A stretch of 64,000 nucleotides of DNA from Lepus europaeus (lineage: Eukaryota > Chordata > Mammalia > Lagomorpha > Leporidae): contig NC_084835.1 in assembly GCF_033115175.1 (NCBI RefSeq), positions 59,874,448 through 59,938,447 on the forward strand, in the 5' to 3' direction. Both the position numbers and the translations under genes were made by a program. Positions 42,691 through 54,905 of the stretch are shown here, piece after piece. The notes below the pieces were generated by a model. That model was not told the DNA's origin. It ran no database searches and saw nothing but the letters and a program-made list of their open reading frames with translations. Position 1 is the stretch's first letter; each line of letters opens with the position of its first letter.

Positions 42691-43400
42691 TGCTCTGAGC
42701 TGGTGTCTTTTAGGTCTTACCTCTCCCTTTTCCCTTTCTCTCTTTCATCTGGACAAACTGCCCAGGCGCTGCTTCCTTTGATGCTGGTAAGAGATTCAGA
42801 CCATGCAAACCCCGGCCCGTGCAGTCTCCTCTGTTCTCAAGCCATTTTCAAACCAGCTTAGGAAGGGCTTCCAGTTCTCCCCTAGAAAGCTCTGACTATG
42901 TAAATAACAAGTACGTGTGCAGTATCATCCATCTTGACGTCCAAACCTAATTTTGGTGGGACTCTACTTGTTCTTCAGAGTGTCCCCAACAGACACGACA
43001 GGTCACTGAGCGTGATGCACGTGTTATTTACCTGTGTAGTGATCTGTGGACAGAAGAGCTGGCTTGAAGTCTGCACTTTCTGCAGTGACTCTTGGTTAAT
43101 ATGCCAGGGCAGCCGAATTCTGAGCTGTTGGGGAACTGATGTCATTCACTAAACTGTGGTAGCTGAAATGTCTGCTTTTTAGAACCATGCCTGTGGTTAA
43201 AGCTCACACTGGATTGAGGAATGCAGGCAGAGTGAGGGCTGGAGAAGCAAGCAGCTCTCCATCTGTTGATGCCACAATGCATTTTGCTTTGCTTGATAAG
43301 GATAGCAAGTAGTGTGAGTCCATAGGGGTCATGTGGGACAGGCCCAGGAGGATGGGCACTCACAGTGGGTTTGCATCACAGCTGAGGAACCTGAAGCTTA
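42691..43400. other. Upstream flank, nothing recognised
   Basis: No gene or repeat identified. Confidence 0.5.
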
Positions 43401-43413
43401 GCAAACCCCAGTC

Positions 43414-43751
43414 TTTTTTTTTTTTTTTTTTTTAAGATTTATTTATTTGAAAGATTTACAGAGAGAGCGGGAGACACAGAGAGAGAGAGAGGTCTTCCAT
43501 TTGCTGGTTCACTCCCCAAAAGATTGCAACAATCCCGGGTTAGGTCAGGCCAAAGTCAGAAACTAGGAGCTTCCTCTGGGTCTCTCATGTGGGTGCAGGG
43601 GCCCAATTACATGGGCCATCTTCTACCGCTTTCCCAGGCCTTTAGCAGGGAGCTGGATTGGAAGTGGAGCAGCCAGGACATGAACCAGCGCCCCTATGAG
43701 ATGCTGGCATCTCAGGCTGTGGCCTCACCTGCTCTGCCACATGCTGGCCCC
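43414..43751 (-). mobile_element. CSINE
   Basis: Poly-T, 'taagatttatttatttgaaag' tail, head 'ccacatgctggcccc'. Preceded by GCAAACCCC, close to the sequence on its other side. Confidence 0.9.
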
Positions 43752-43765
43752 AGGAAACCCCCTTC

Positions 43766-44088
43766 TTTTTTTTTTTTTTTTAAGATTTTATTTATTTTAT
43801 TTGAGAGGTAGAGTTACAGACAGTGAGAAAGGTCTTCCTTCCATTGGTTCACTCCCAAAATGGCCGCACAGCTGGAGCTGCACTGATCCGAAGCCAGGAG
43901 CCAGGTGCTTCCTCCTGGTCTCCCACATGGCTGCAGGGGCCCAAGCACTTGGGCCATCATTTACTGCTTTCCCAGGCCATAGCAGAGAGCTGGACTGGAA
44001 GTGGAGCAGCCGGGACTTGAACCAGTGCTCATATGGGATGCCGGCACTGCAGGCAGAGATTAACCTACTGCGCCACAGCTCCCACCCC
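43766..44088 (-). mobile_element. CSINE with AGGAAACCCC duplication
   Basis: 'taagattttatttattttatttg' tail and 'gcgccacagctcccacccc' head. AGGAAACCCC flanks it at 43752-43761 and 44089-44098. Confidence 0.9.
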
Positions 44089-44584
44089 AGGAAACCCCTC
44101 CCCCCATTAAAGGGGCTATAATGCCAACTTGCCCAGTGTTCGCCCACAAGGGAGATGTTACCCCAATTGTACCTGTTAGCAAGCACCTTCTGTGTCTCCA
44201 GGGGAGAAAACATTTCCATTTTCCAAGACTGTTCACAAGACAGTACAAACATACCAGAAAAGATGCAAAAGCTGGAAGAAGCTGTCAGAGCCCCGGCTTA
44301 GGAGACATGTAGGAACAGCAGAGAGCCCCGAAGAATTATCTCCCAAGAAAAATGAGCTAGGAAGTGAATGTATATTTCAAGTGATAAAATAGCTTACAAG
44401 TTCGAAAGAGCTACTAATTGTTCTAAACATAATTTGCCAACTTGCTGTTTCTGTTAACAGGCCTGGACCATTTCTATAATTTTTCCTACATTTCTTGGCT
44501 GCATACATTTGCTTGTTGGACAGTGTGTTTGTGACAACACCTTTTATAGTGATGACAAAAATGCAGTCTTTTAAGGTCACAACT

Positions 44585-44812
44585 ACTGGGGCTTGGCCCA
44601 TCCAAAGCCAGGAGACCGGAAGTCCATCCAGGTCTCCTACATGGGTGGCAGGGGCCCAAGCACTTGGACCTACCTCTGCTGTCTCCCCAGGCACATCAAC
44701 AGGGAGCTAGATCACAAGAGCAGCAGCTGGGACTCAAACTGAACTGACACTCACATAGGATGCCGGTGTCATGGCCATGTGGCCAAACCTGCTGCACCAC
44801 AATGCCGGCCCT
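44585..44812 (-). mobile_element. CSINE lacking its tail half
   Basis: Begins inside the body ('ggggcttggcccatccaaagc') and runs to the head 'gcaccacaatgccggccc'. No A-rich or GA-rich end. Confidence 0.78.
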
Positions 44813-45144
44813 GCAGCCTTTCCTTTAATGTGGTTGACTGGAATTTGTGTTTTTGTGGTTGATAGTTGGAATGTATAAAACCCACACCTTCAAATCCGGA
44901 CGTAGTCCCTGCTGTCACTCTGCTGTAGGCCTGTGCCCGCAAACACAGTTCTATTGATTCTTTTGACCCATTTACATCCCAGCAGGAAACAAAATGTACG
45001 GGTTCCTACGCTTTGTTGATAAGTGCATCTCTTCCCGGACAGAGTCCCACTTTGCCCAGGCATTGTTGAGGACTGATTCTCCATGGACGAAATGGTGCTT
45101 CTGATTTCTGGCTCCACGTGCCTTGGAACACGACTTTTGTGTCA

Positions 45145-45535
45145 CAGCCCTGGTGTCTTTGTTGTCTGTTGCTGTAAGCAAATACCTGAGCTGAATACTT
45201 TGCAAAGAAAAGAGGTGTATGTAGCTCACAGTGTTGGAGGCTGGGACTCCAGGGTGGAGCGGCTCCACCTCTCTGGAGAGGCCCTCTCAGCAGTGGTATA
45301 CCCATGTGCAGCAGAGATCACCAGTGAGACAGGATGTAGAGGAATTTGGGGCCAGGCTTGTCCTTTTTACAACTTCTTCTCACAGGAGCTAACTGGTATC
45401 CATGAGGGCAGAACCCAAAATTTCCTACCAGGCCCCACCTTTCGAGACCCAATCACTTCTCAGCACCGCCACACGGCAGACCAAGTTTCCAGCTCGTGAA
45501 TCGCGGGAGGGCACTCAAACCACAGCCAAACCATA
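45145..45535 (-). mobile_element. MaLR-type LTR, antisense
   Basis: 'gttgtctgttgctgtaagc', 'aaagaaaagaggtgtatg' and the end 'caaaccacagccaaaccata' follow the complement of MST/THE1/MLT1-like LTRs. Non-coding. Confidence 0.7.
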
Positions 45536-45907
45536 GAACTTGGGTCAGTCGGCACAGTGGGCAGAAAGCTCATTCCTATCTAGAATTATTAGCAATATTT
45601 TGGTTATAAATAGAAGTGACAGTGAATTATAAGAACCATATCTTATTAAGCCCAAATTAAAAGAATCCCCAGTTTAATTTCCCATTAGGCATGGCCACTC
45701 AGATACTCCTGACATAGAGGGAAGTGTGATGGACAGAGAAGGCACAAGAAGAGACAGGGGCCTTGAAATCTATTGAGAGAATAAAATCCCAGAAGTGGGA
45801 GGACATAGTTCCAGGAGGCTGAGGATGCAGCTCTGAGCAGGTGGAGGACTGTCCTTCCTCAGAGGAGACCATGGCAGGTGGTTGTCAATATACTTGTGTT
45901 TTTTTCA

Positions 45908-46222
45908 AGATTTATTTTATTTGTTTGACAGAGTTACAGAGAGAGGTAGAGACAGAGAGAAAGGTCTTCCATCCGCTGGTTCACTCCCCATATGGCTGCA
46001 ACGGCCAGAGCTGCACTGATCCAAAGCCAAGAGCCAGGAGCTTCTTCCGGGTCTCCCACATGGGTGCAGGGGCCCATCGACTTGGGCCATCTTCCACTGC
46101 TTTCCCAGGCTATAGCAGAGAGCCAGGTCAGAAGTGGAGCAGCCAGGACTTGAACCGGCACCAATATGGGATGCCAGCACTGCAGGCCAGGGCTTTAACC
46201 CGCTGTGCCACAGCGCCAGCCC
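45908..46222 (-). mobile_element. CSINE
   Basis: 'agatttattttatttgtttgac' tail and 'gtgccacagcgccagcccc' head. Little diverged. Confidence 0.92.
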
Positions 46223-46342
46223 CGGTCAATACACTTGTAAGGAAGGTCCAGGAACATTGAGTTAAGGATGGCCAGGCCCCTCAGCAATCATTGTTATTAT
46301 GTCTGTGATGCCCAAGGGTGCATCAGAACCCTGAGAAGCCCT

Positions 46343-46700
46343 GGGGGACAGCATTGTGGCATGATGGGTAATGCTACCACCTGCGACGCCTGCATCCTAT
46401 ATGGGCACTGACCCATGTCTCCGCTGCTCCATTTCTGATCTAGCTCCCTGCTAATGGCTTGGGAAAAGCAGTGTTTGGACCTTAAACCCTTGGGGAAGAC
46501 CCAGATGAAGTTCCTGACTCCTGGCTTCAGTTTGAAGTCTGACCCAGCACTGGCTGTTGTGACCATTTGTGGAGTGAACCAGTGGATGGAAGATTCTGTG
46601 TGTGTGTGTGTGTGTCTGTCTGTCTGTCTGTCTGTCTCTGTCTCTCCCTCTATTGCTGTAACTGTTTCAAAAATAAATAGAATAAAAATCTTTAAAAACA
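46343..46700 (+). mobile_element. CSINE with (GT)n(CTGT)n expansion
   Basis: Head 'ggggacagcattgtggc' and tail 'aaaataaatagaataaaaatc'. The usual CT-rich run is replaced by a GT/CTGT microsatellite at 46597-46644. Confidence 0.85.
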
Positions 46701-46792
46701 AAACAGAACAAAACCGTGAAAAGCCCCAAGCACTGGAGAGACACAGTTTCACTGCTATCTTCCCCTGCTTTTCAAATAAGTAATTTTTTTAG

Positions 46793-47117
46793 GAATCGGC
46801 GCTGTGGCGCACTAGGTTAATCCTCTGCCTGCGGTGCCGGCATCCCATATGGGAGCTGGTTCTAGTCCCGGTTCCTCCTCTTCCAATCCAGCTCTCTGCT
46901 GTGGCCCGGGAAGGCAGTAGAAGAAGCCCAAGTCCTTGGGCCCCTGTACCCACGTGGAAGACCTGGAAGAAGCTCCTGGCTCCTGGCTTCGGATCAGCAC
47001 AGCTCTGGCCGTTGTGGCCATTTGGAGAGTGAACCAACGAAAGGAAGACCTTTCTTTCTGTCTCTCTCTTTCACTGTCTGTAACTCTACCTGTCAAATAA
47101 ATAAATAAAATCTTTTT
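46793..47117 (+). mobile_element. CSINE, left arm of inverted pair
   Basis: Head 'ggaatcggcgctgtggcgc' and tail 'aaataaataaataaaatctt'. Tail-to-tail with the next copy, only a few bases apart. Confidence 0.92.
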
Positions 47118-47119
47118 TA

Positions 47120-47153
47120 AAAAAAGATTTACTTAATCATTTGACAGGCAGAG

Positions 47154-47192
<39 letters not shown>

Positions 47193-47450
47193 GTCCATCT
47201 GCTGGTTCACCCCCCAATGGCTGCAATGGCCAGAGCTGTACCAATCCAAAGCCAGGATCCAGGAGCTTCTTCTGGGTCTCCCACATGGGTGCAGGGCCCC
47301 AAACATTCAGGCCATCTTCTGTTGCTTTCCCAGTCTCATCCACAGGGAGCTGGGTTGGAAGTGGAGCGGTTGAGACTCAAACCCATGCTCATACGGGATG
47401 TTTGTGTCATAGGCAGCAGCTTAAAGCACTGCGCCATGATGTCAGCCCCA
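47120..47450 (-). mobile_element. CSINE, right arm of inverted pair
   Basis: Tail 'aaagatttacttaatcatttg', a pure (GA)n run at 47158-47190, head 'gcgccatgatgtcagcccc'. Confidence 0.92.
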
Positions 47451-47454
47451 TTTT

Positions 47455-47690
47455 ATGGTAAGTTTTGAAGTCAGGCACTGTCAGTCTCCAACTATATTCT
47501 TCTTCAGCATGGTGTTGGCTCTTCCAGCTCTTTTGCGTCTCCATGTAGAGTCAGTTTGTTGGTATTCATAAAATAAGTTGCTGGAGTTTGGATTGGAATT
47601 GCATTGAAGCTATGGAAGAAGCTGGGAAGGACTGACATCTTGACAATGTCAAATCTTCTCGTATTGGTCTGTTTTCCATTACTATCATGA
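47455..47690 (-). mobile_element. L1 ORF2 fragment, antisense
   Basis: 'ttttgaagtcaggcactgtc' and 'catcttgacaatgtcaaatc' match the complement of the L1 ORF2 3' part. The next 30 bases ('ctgttttccattactatc') look like the end of a MaLR LTR. Confidence 0.65.
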
Positions 47691-47720
47691 AACACCTGAG
47701 GCTGGCTTGCTGGCTATTTT

Positions 47721-47795
47721 CCTTCCTTCCTTCCTTCCTTCCTTCCTTCCTTCCTTCCTTCCTTCCTTCCTTCTGTCCTTCCTTCCTTTCTTTCT
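47721..47795. repeat. (CCTT)n microsatellite
   Basis: About eighteen CCTT units, with a few interruptions at the end, directly before a CSINE tail. Confidence 0.97.
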
Positions 47796-47796
47796 G

Positions 47797-48110
47797 AGAC
47801 TTATTTTTTATTTGAAAGGCAATGTCACAGAGAGGCAGAGAGAGAGAGAGAGACAGAGAGAGGTCTTCCATCTGCTGATTCACTCCCTGGATGGCTGCAA
47901 CAGCCATTCGAAGCCAGGAGCCAGGAGCTTCTTCTGGGTCTCCCACGTGGTTGCAGGGGCCCAAGGACTTGGGCCATCTTCTACTGCTTTCCCAGGCCAT
48001 AGCAGAGAGCTGGATTGGAAGTGGAGCAGCCAGGACTTGAGGCCATGCCCATATGGGGTGCCTGCACTGCAGTTGGCAGCTTTACCTACTGCGACACAGA
48101 GCCAGCCCCC
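47797..48110 (-). mobile_element. CSINE
   Basis: 'gacttattttttatttgaaagg' tail and 'gcgacacagagccagcccc' head. Confidence 0.9.
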
Positions 48111-48225
48111 AGGTATTTTTTAAAAGTATATTATTTAATCTCTAATTATTTGGGGGATTTTCCAATTATCTGTTTTTTTAAAAAAGATTTATTTATTTAT
48201 TTGAAAGGTAGAGTTACAGAGAGGC

Positions 48226-48262
<37 letters not shown>

Positions 48263-48835
48263 CAGAGGTCTTCTATCCGCTGTTCATTCTGCAGATGCCC
48301 ACAACTGCTGGAGCTGTGCTGATTCGAAGCCAGAGCCAGGTGCTTCTTCTGGGTCTCCCACGAGGGTGCAGGGGCACAAGGACTTGGGCCATCTTCTACT
48401 GCTTCCGCAGGCCATAGCAGAGAGCTAGATAGGAAGTGGAACATCTGGGACTCAAACTGGTATCCTTATGGGATTCTGGCACTGCAGGCAGTGGCTTCCC
48501 CCACTACACCACAGTGCCGGTCCTACTATCTGTTACTGATTTTCAGTTTAATTCCACTATAGTCTGAGAGCAGACATTTTATGATTTCTTTTTTTTTTTT
48601 TAATTGTTAAAGTGTGTTTTATGATCCAGAGTGTGATTTATCTGGATCATGTTTGCACTGTATGAGTTTGAGAAGAATGATATTCTGCTGTTATTGGATC
48701 AAGTAATCTATGTATTTAACCATAATATCAAATTAATTGATAAGATTATTGAGTGCAACTATGACCCTATTGGTTCTCTAGCTTACTTATTATATTTTTC
48801 ATTTCTTCTATCCAAATATTAGCCTCTATTTTCCT
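48111..48835 (-). mobile_element. L1 ORF2 fragment, antisense, split by CSINE
   Basis: 'atctctaattatttggggg' before the SINE, and 'ttccactatagtctgagagc' with 'gagaagaatgatattctgctg' after it, are colinear with the complement of L1 ORF2. Confidence 0.75.
48172..48524 (-). mobile_element. CSINE nested in L1
   Basis: 'aaaagatttatttatttatttg' tail and 'ccacagtgccggtcc' head. 'attatctg' and 'ctatctgttac' on either side suggest a short target duplication. Confidence 0.9.
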
Positions 48836-51097
48836 TGATAGAAATCAAGCACCTACCCAAGAGAGTACATCTAACATAGAAAAATTCAGAAAGTGGCAAC
48901 CACAGGGTGATTCCAAAATGCTTGTGCAGACGGCCTTCAGGGTGGTAGGAATGCTAATCCCAGCATTTTCGATTTGGCACGTTATGGGGAAGCCTGAATA
49001 TGAGTTTTAATTGGAACAAGAAGAATCTTTGAGGAGACTGAGCCCTGTTCAAAATGAAAACTTAAAAGAATTAACTGGAAATTATGGCTGCTGAAAATTC
49101 ATGTGTAAAGGCAATATTAACGTTGTTGGACCTCAGATTCTAAGAATATCAGAGTGACTTTTGCCAGAAGAGTCATTACTTTTGTCAGGAACTGTCTAGA
49201 AGGAGCGTCTATCTACTCAAGTTATCACAACTCTGAAGTTAGAATTTTTCTCATATCCCTGGTACGGGAGGTATAACCGGGCGCCGTGAGGTGCTGCAAT
49301 CAGGAAATGGAAGGTCAGAGATGATGTGTTATGATCTGTGCTATCTTCTTCCCTGCCCCAAGTATCAGTGTGACTGTCTCTGGACGTCGGGCCTTTAAAG
49401 AGGTAATTCAGACAAGATGAGGCGCTACAGGTGGCTGTCATTCAATGACTGACCTTACCCGGAGGGGTTAGGATGTAGACACGGTTACAGAATGGCCTTG
49501 TGAAGACACAGGGAGAAAGTGGCCATTAGCAAGCCCAGAAGAGAGAGGTGTCGTGAGGACGCAGCCCTGCCACACTGTGATCCCAGGCTTGCAGACCCTG
49601 GGACTCTGAGAAGACACATCCCCGAAGCCACCCCGGTCTATACCACTACGATCTGGGATCTGGCAGCCTGGGTAAACGGACATGTGGAGACCACAGGGCA
49701 CAAGTCCACCTCGATGGAGCCGGTGATCTCTCTTCAGCGTTTCTTGCTCATTTGCCTCACTGATCTCTACCTGCAGACTTGCTTTCTCTGATGTGGGATG
49801 AGCATGACAAAAGTGGTCTCCTTAGCCCGGATTCTGGGTGACCTCTCTCAGTGCCAGTGCCTCAGACCAACCACACGAAGTCTCCCAAAGGGATAATCTG
49901 ACTAATTCAGCAGGGCCCAGTATTCATCCCCATATAACAGGAGCTGTGGCTTTAGGGAGATGAGAGTCACGTGATGGAAACGCGGACACCTGGCCATCCC
50001 CACCTGTCTGAGATATTGGTAATGACTAATTCACATGAGGAGTTCCAGGACAGGCAGGCAACCCATAGCGACCTACTACACTGACCCTAAGCAGATCCTT
50101 CAAGATGTAAGTACAACAATCAGACCAAGCCATCACAGATGGGCCACTGGGGCTGGGCCACACTTCTTGTATCTCCTTCCTTTAGCTTAAACAGCAAAAT
50201 GCAATGGAGGGAGGACAGGACTCCACAACTTATTCCAAAAGGCCTGCAAATTAGTGATGACTTTAACCAAAAACAGAGGGAGTAGGATTGAATCTGTCAC
50301 TCCCACACACAAACACACCCAACCACACACACACTCCCCAGCTATTGTCTTGTAATCTCTCTTCCCCTTCTAATACTGTTATTTTATTTTAACCACACAC
50401 AAAATGTACACGTAGGGGTAGAATGGAAAGCAAACATCCCATGTGCTTCTATCTGTGTCCACTCTTAGGGGTAAATAAGGATAGCCCCACGTTTTCAAAA
50501 AATTATAGAAATTCAAAAGTCCCAAACTTTACCAAAAGGGGAAATTTGGTTTTAGGATGTGAGCACATCATCTAGAAACCAAAAAGAGAAACGCAATTCC
50601 ACCGTGCACTGGCTCGGGGACAGAGACTCAAACACCAGCAGGAGTTTCTCCAGCCTTTCACTCACGCTTTGCTGGGGTCAGCTTCACTTTTAAATCTCTC
50701 GTTATGATATCCCTCTCCGTCTCCTGTTCCAAGAAGAGGCAATGACTGTCCCCCATAGCTCTCTGAAAGAAAGAACCTAAACTTACGTCTCTGTTCTATT
50801 TCCAGCGTCACAGGAAAGGCTCCTCATTGGCATGGCAAGCCGACCAGAGCTGGTTGGTGTTCTGTCTTTAGACCAATGACAAACCGCAAAGGTGGCGATG
50901 TTGTATAAGAACATGGCGGCTCTGACGTAACCAAATTAATGAGTGGGGATGGAGGGAGGGCAGGTTGCGAGGGGAGGTGAAGGTGTGGGTAGTGAGTGAA
51001 GGAGTCCACAATTAGAGCAGTTGGTTTCCACATCCAGGCAACTGAGAGGGGAAACACTCATAATTACACTACTTAAAAATAATGTTTGCAACTTTTC
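48836..51097. other. Largest stretch of upstream flank without a recognised repeat
   Basis: 2.3 kb in which I could name no repeat, exon or RNA gene. Minor points are a CA-rich patch (about 50305-50335) and a CCAAT-containing, moderately GC-rich patch near 50870-50930. Confidence 0.45.
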
Positions 51098-51372
51098 TTT
51101 TTTAAAAATATCATTGATTTTATTTATTTAACAGGAAGAGTTACAGGCAGGGGAGGGTGCAGGGCCAGAGGAGATCTTCCTTGCCTGCAGGTTCACTCCA
51201 CAAAGGCACTCCATCAGGGGTCCAAGCACTTGGGTCATCTTCCACTGCTTTCCCAGGCACATTAGCAGGGAGCAGGATCAGAACTGAAGCAGCCAGGACT
51301 CAAACTGGTGTTCACATGGGATACTGGCATTGTAGCCCACAACCTAACTTGCTGCACCACAGCGCCAGCCCC
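51098..51372 (-). mobile_element. CSINE
   Basis: 'ttgattttatttatttaacagg' tail and 'accacagcgccagcccc' head, with a short body deletion. Confidence 0.85.
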
Positions 51373-51509
51373 CACTTGGAACATTTTGGTATTGTTTTAT
51401 CTCCACAGATGGAACCACATTTTCTATTCATGCTTTAAGGAAAAATAATGCTAGGATTGTACAAGTGTTTTCACGCTTTCTTTTAATATTTTATGTATTT
51501 TCTTATTTT

Positions 51510-51879
51510 AAAGATATTTATTTATATTGATTTGAAAGGTGTACTGACAGAGACATGATGAGGAATAGAGAGAGAGAGGAGAGAGAGAGAGAGAAAGTCA
51601 GAGACAGAAAGAAATTGATGTTTCATCCTCTGTTTTATTCCTTAAATGCCTACAACAGTCCAGGCTGGACCAGGCTGAAAAAGCCAGGAGCCAAGAACTC
51701 TACCTGGGCCTCCCACATGAGTGGCAGGGACCCAAGCACTTGGGCCATCATCTGTTTCTTTCCCAGGAGCATCAGCAGGAAGCTGGATAGGAAGCAGAGT
51801 GGCTGACTTGATCAGCACTCCCATGTGGGACTCAGGTGTTCTAAACAATGACTTAAGCTTTGCATCACAACGCCCACCT
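51510..51879 (-). mobile_element. CSINE, diverged
   Basis: 'aaagatatttatttatattg' tail, GA-rich run, head 'tgcatcacaacgcccacctc'. Confidence 0.8.
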
Positions 51880-53034
51880 CTGCATTTTCCAAATACTGTC
51901 TGTTTTCATCATTTGAAAAAAAAAAGTATTTAAATTAATAATAGAGGTAACTCAGGAGGCATCATATTTTTCAAAATTTCATTTCTGGTTCCTGAACATG
52001 TATAACCTGTGCATTGAACACGTGTGATTGTTGCCATCACGAAATCATTTTATTTTGCCTGTCAGTATTTCTTTAAATGTATTCAGTGAGGCTAGTTTAT
52101 TCCTGTCCCCAGGCAAAAACTCAGGCAGTCCTATAATATCATCTCAACATGACAGTGGGCGTGTCCATAACCCTGCAGAATTCCAAACTCCAGCTTGATA
52201 GAAGTAGAGACGTCTGCCCTCACCCAGTAAGGTGGGGACCCTGCAACTGAGGAAGGAGCCCAGAGAGCAGGTCTTCCTCTCCTTCCCCATCTGGTGCTGT
52301 GCGTCTGCCCAAGCCCCCACAAGTGTGCTCACCCAAGCCCCTCCAGTGTGCTCGCCATGGTTCCTGACCCCCACAGTGTGACTGCTTTGCATGGAGGTTA
52401 ACTGGGAGACAAAGGGACGGGTGATTAAATGGTTGCTGTTGTGAGTTGCCTTTGGCTCTGTGGTCCTGACAGATGTTCAAGGCTGACTCTTTCTCTTTTG
52501 GAAGACTTGTGGGGTTCCTCAGAGGTCTTCCTCTCACCACCCTGCAAGTGGGCAGCTCCTTTTGCCAGTTCCCTCCTTGTAGGGGGTGGTTTTCTGCCCA
52601 TTCACTGTTAGTGCTTTGCCCACAGCAACCGCTGCAGCTGTGTGCCCTTCCAGATCCTTCTTGGATATGACCCACAATGGCTTTTCCATAGGCACAGCCC
52701 CTTACTGGTCCACAGAAAGCACATACATGCTGCTTCACCCCAGAATTCTTGGGGTACAGTCTCCTCCACAGTCACTTCCTCCCACATCAACAAAGGGCCG
52801 AGCCACTGCATTGTTCCCTTTCAGATTCTCAAGTGGCAATCAGACCCCAGTTGCCTTGGTGCCTGTGCCTGGGACATGGCCCAGCTCCGTGTGTGGTCCC
52901 CTCATACCCCTGTCAGCAGCCTGAGGACACGTGTCTCCACGCAAGGAGATCTCTCTCTAAACAGCTCTGCACAAAGCCTGCAGTCTCCACACATTCTGGC
53001 CTTTGAGATCAGTGGAGGATAAAGTTTTCACCAT
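51880..53034. other. Upstream flank, unclassified
   Basis: 52040-53030 is GC-richer and looks like repeat-derived sequence (possibly an L1 leader or a retroviral internal region), but I cannot place it. No exon seen. Confidence 0.3.
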
Positions 53035-53241
53035 TGCCGAACAGCACCCCAAACTATAGAACCTGCAAACCGAGTCCACTCACGCAACGTACAGAAAGCC
53101 AATTGCTGACATCGGGGAGGTGGAAGCAAGTACACCTTTATCGCGAAGTGCAGAGCCAGGAGCCAGGCAGCTATAGCTTAATTCCTGGGCTCCTCGAGGA
53201 GTTAAGGGTGAAGGTTCTTATAGACTGAAATTGGGGCTGAG

Positions 53242-53569
53242 GGGCCAGTGCTGTGGCATAGTGGGTAAAGTTGCTGCCTGCAGTGCTGGTATCCCATATG
53301 GGTGCCAGTTCATGTCCTGGCTGCTCCACCTCTGATCCAGCTCTCTGCTATGGCCTGGGAAAGCAGTAGAAGATGGCCCAAGTCCTTGGGCCCCTACACC
53401 CACGTGGGAGACCCGGAAGAAGCTCCTGGCTCCTGGCTCCTGGCTCCTGGCTTCGGATCAGCCCAGCTCCAGACATTGTGGCCATTTGGGGAGTGAACCA
53501 GCAGATGGAAGACTCTCCCCTCCCCCTCTCTGTAACTCAAATAAATAAATAAATAAATATTTAAAAACA
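53242..53569 (+). mobile_element. CSINE with GAAATGGGGCTGAG duplication
   Basis: Head 'ggggccagtgctgtggcatag', tail of five AAAT units. Target repeats lie at 53227-53241 (one extra T) and 53570-53583. Confidence 0.9.
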
Positions 53570-53644
53570 GAAATGGGGCTGAGAGGTGCATGATCAGCTA
53601 GCATCCAAGTGTCCAATTGGTGAGTGGAGCTCATGACCTTCTTT

Positions 53645-53995
53645 TTTTTTTAAAGATTTATTTTTATTATTTGAAAGTCAGAGTTACACAGAGAAAGGAG
53701 AGGCAGAGAAAGAGAGAGAGAGAGAGAGAGAGAGGTCTTCCATCCGATAGTTCACTCCCCAATTGGCCACAATGACCAGAGCTGCACCAATCTGAAGCCA
53801 GGAGCCAGGAGCTTCTTCCAGGTCTCCCACGTGGGTGCAGGGGCCTGAGGACTTGGGCCATCTTCTACTGCTTTCCCAGGCCATAGCAGAAAGCTGGATT
53901 GAAAGTGGAGTAACCAGGACTCGAACCGGTGCCCATAGGGGATGCCGGCGCTTCAGGCCAGGGCGTTAACCCACTGCGCCACAGTGCTGGCCCCA
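53645..53995 (-). mobile_element. CSINE with CTCATGACCTTCTT duplication
   Basis: 'tttaaagatttatttttattat' tail and 'gcgccacagtgctggcccc' head. Target repeats lie at 53630-53643 and about 53997-54010. Confidence 0.92.
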
Positions 53996-54546
53996 ACTCA
54001 TGACCTTCTTTTGATTGATAGATGTTGCCATGCTCTTTAGGGAATTCCAAGTGAGCTGCAGGTGGTCTGGTGGGGGAGTAGGCACCTTCTGCCCCAGCTC
54101 TGGAATATCTTTGCCTGGGCCTGGAGTTCCTCTAAAGAAACGCGTCAGGACAACACCAGGGGACAGGGTTCTATCTGTTGGAGAAGCAAATGACTGCCTG
54201 AGTCTGGTGATTAGAACCTTGTGGACCAGCTGTGCCACTCCCGCAACTCAGTGAATTCCCTTTGTTAAAGGCTGGGCAAGGACACAAAGGAAGCCAGGAG
54301 AGAGCCTGGGCCCTGCTTTTACATGGTAGGGGTTCCGTCTCAGCATCATCTGCCTAGCAACCAGCATCCTTATTTGGGACCTCAGCTAGGCCCAAACCTC
54401 CATTTTTATAACCTACTATGCCCTAGGTAGTGCCCCTCCCTTTCGTATTTGTTTGCATTTTAAAGATCAGACTCTTGCTTCACCTTTGAAAGCTGACTTT
54501 GGAATATTTTAGAAGTGCAACTATATTCTCATCCATTCATTAAGGC

Positions 54547-54892
54547 TTTTTTTTTTTTTTTTTTTTGACAGGCAGAGTGGATAGTGAGAGAGACAGAGAG
54601 ACAGAGAGAAAGGTCTTCCTTTTTGCCGTTGGTTCACCCTCCAATGGCCGCTGCGGCCAGTGCATCGCACTGATCCGAAGCCAGGAGCCAGGTGCTTCTC
54701 CTGGTCTCCCATGCAGGTGCAGGGCCCAAGCACTTGGGCCATCCTCCACTGCACTCCTGGGCCATAGCAGAGAGCTGGCCTGGAAGAGGGGCAACCGGGA
54801 TAGAATCCGGCACCCCAACCGGGACTAGAACCCGGTGTGCTGGTGCCACAAGGCAGAGGATTAGCCTGTTAAGCCACAGCGGCGCCGGCCTA
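54547..54892 (-). mobile_element. Young CSINE with 14-bp duplication
   Basis: 'gacaggcagagtgg' subfamily, head 'cacagcggcgccggcct'. ATCCATTCATTAAG (54531-54544) and ATCCACTCATTAAG (54892-54905) flank it with one change. Confidence 0.92.
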
Positions 54893-54905
54893 TCCACTCA
54901 TTAAG

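Larger units (their letters stand above)
53035..54420. mobile_element. Possible LTR-like sequence split by two CSINEs
   Basis: 'caattgctgacatcggggagg' followed by 'acacctttatcgcg' recalls the complement of a retroviral LTR, and related unique sequence continues between and after the SINEs at 53242 and 53645. Ends could not be fixed. Confidence 0.25.
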
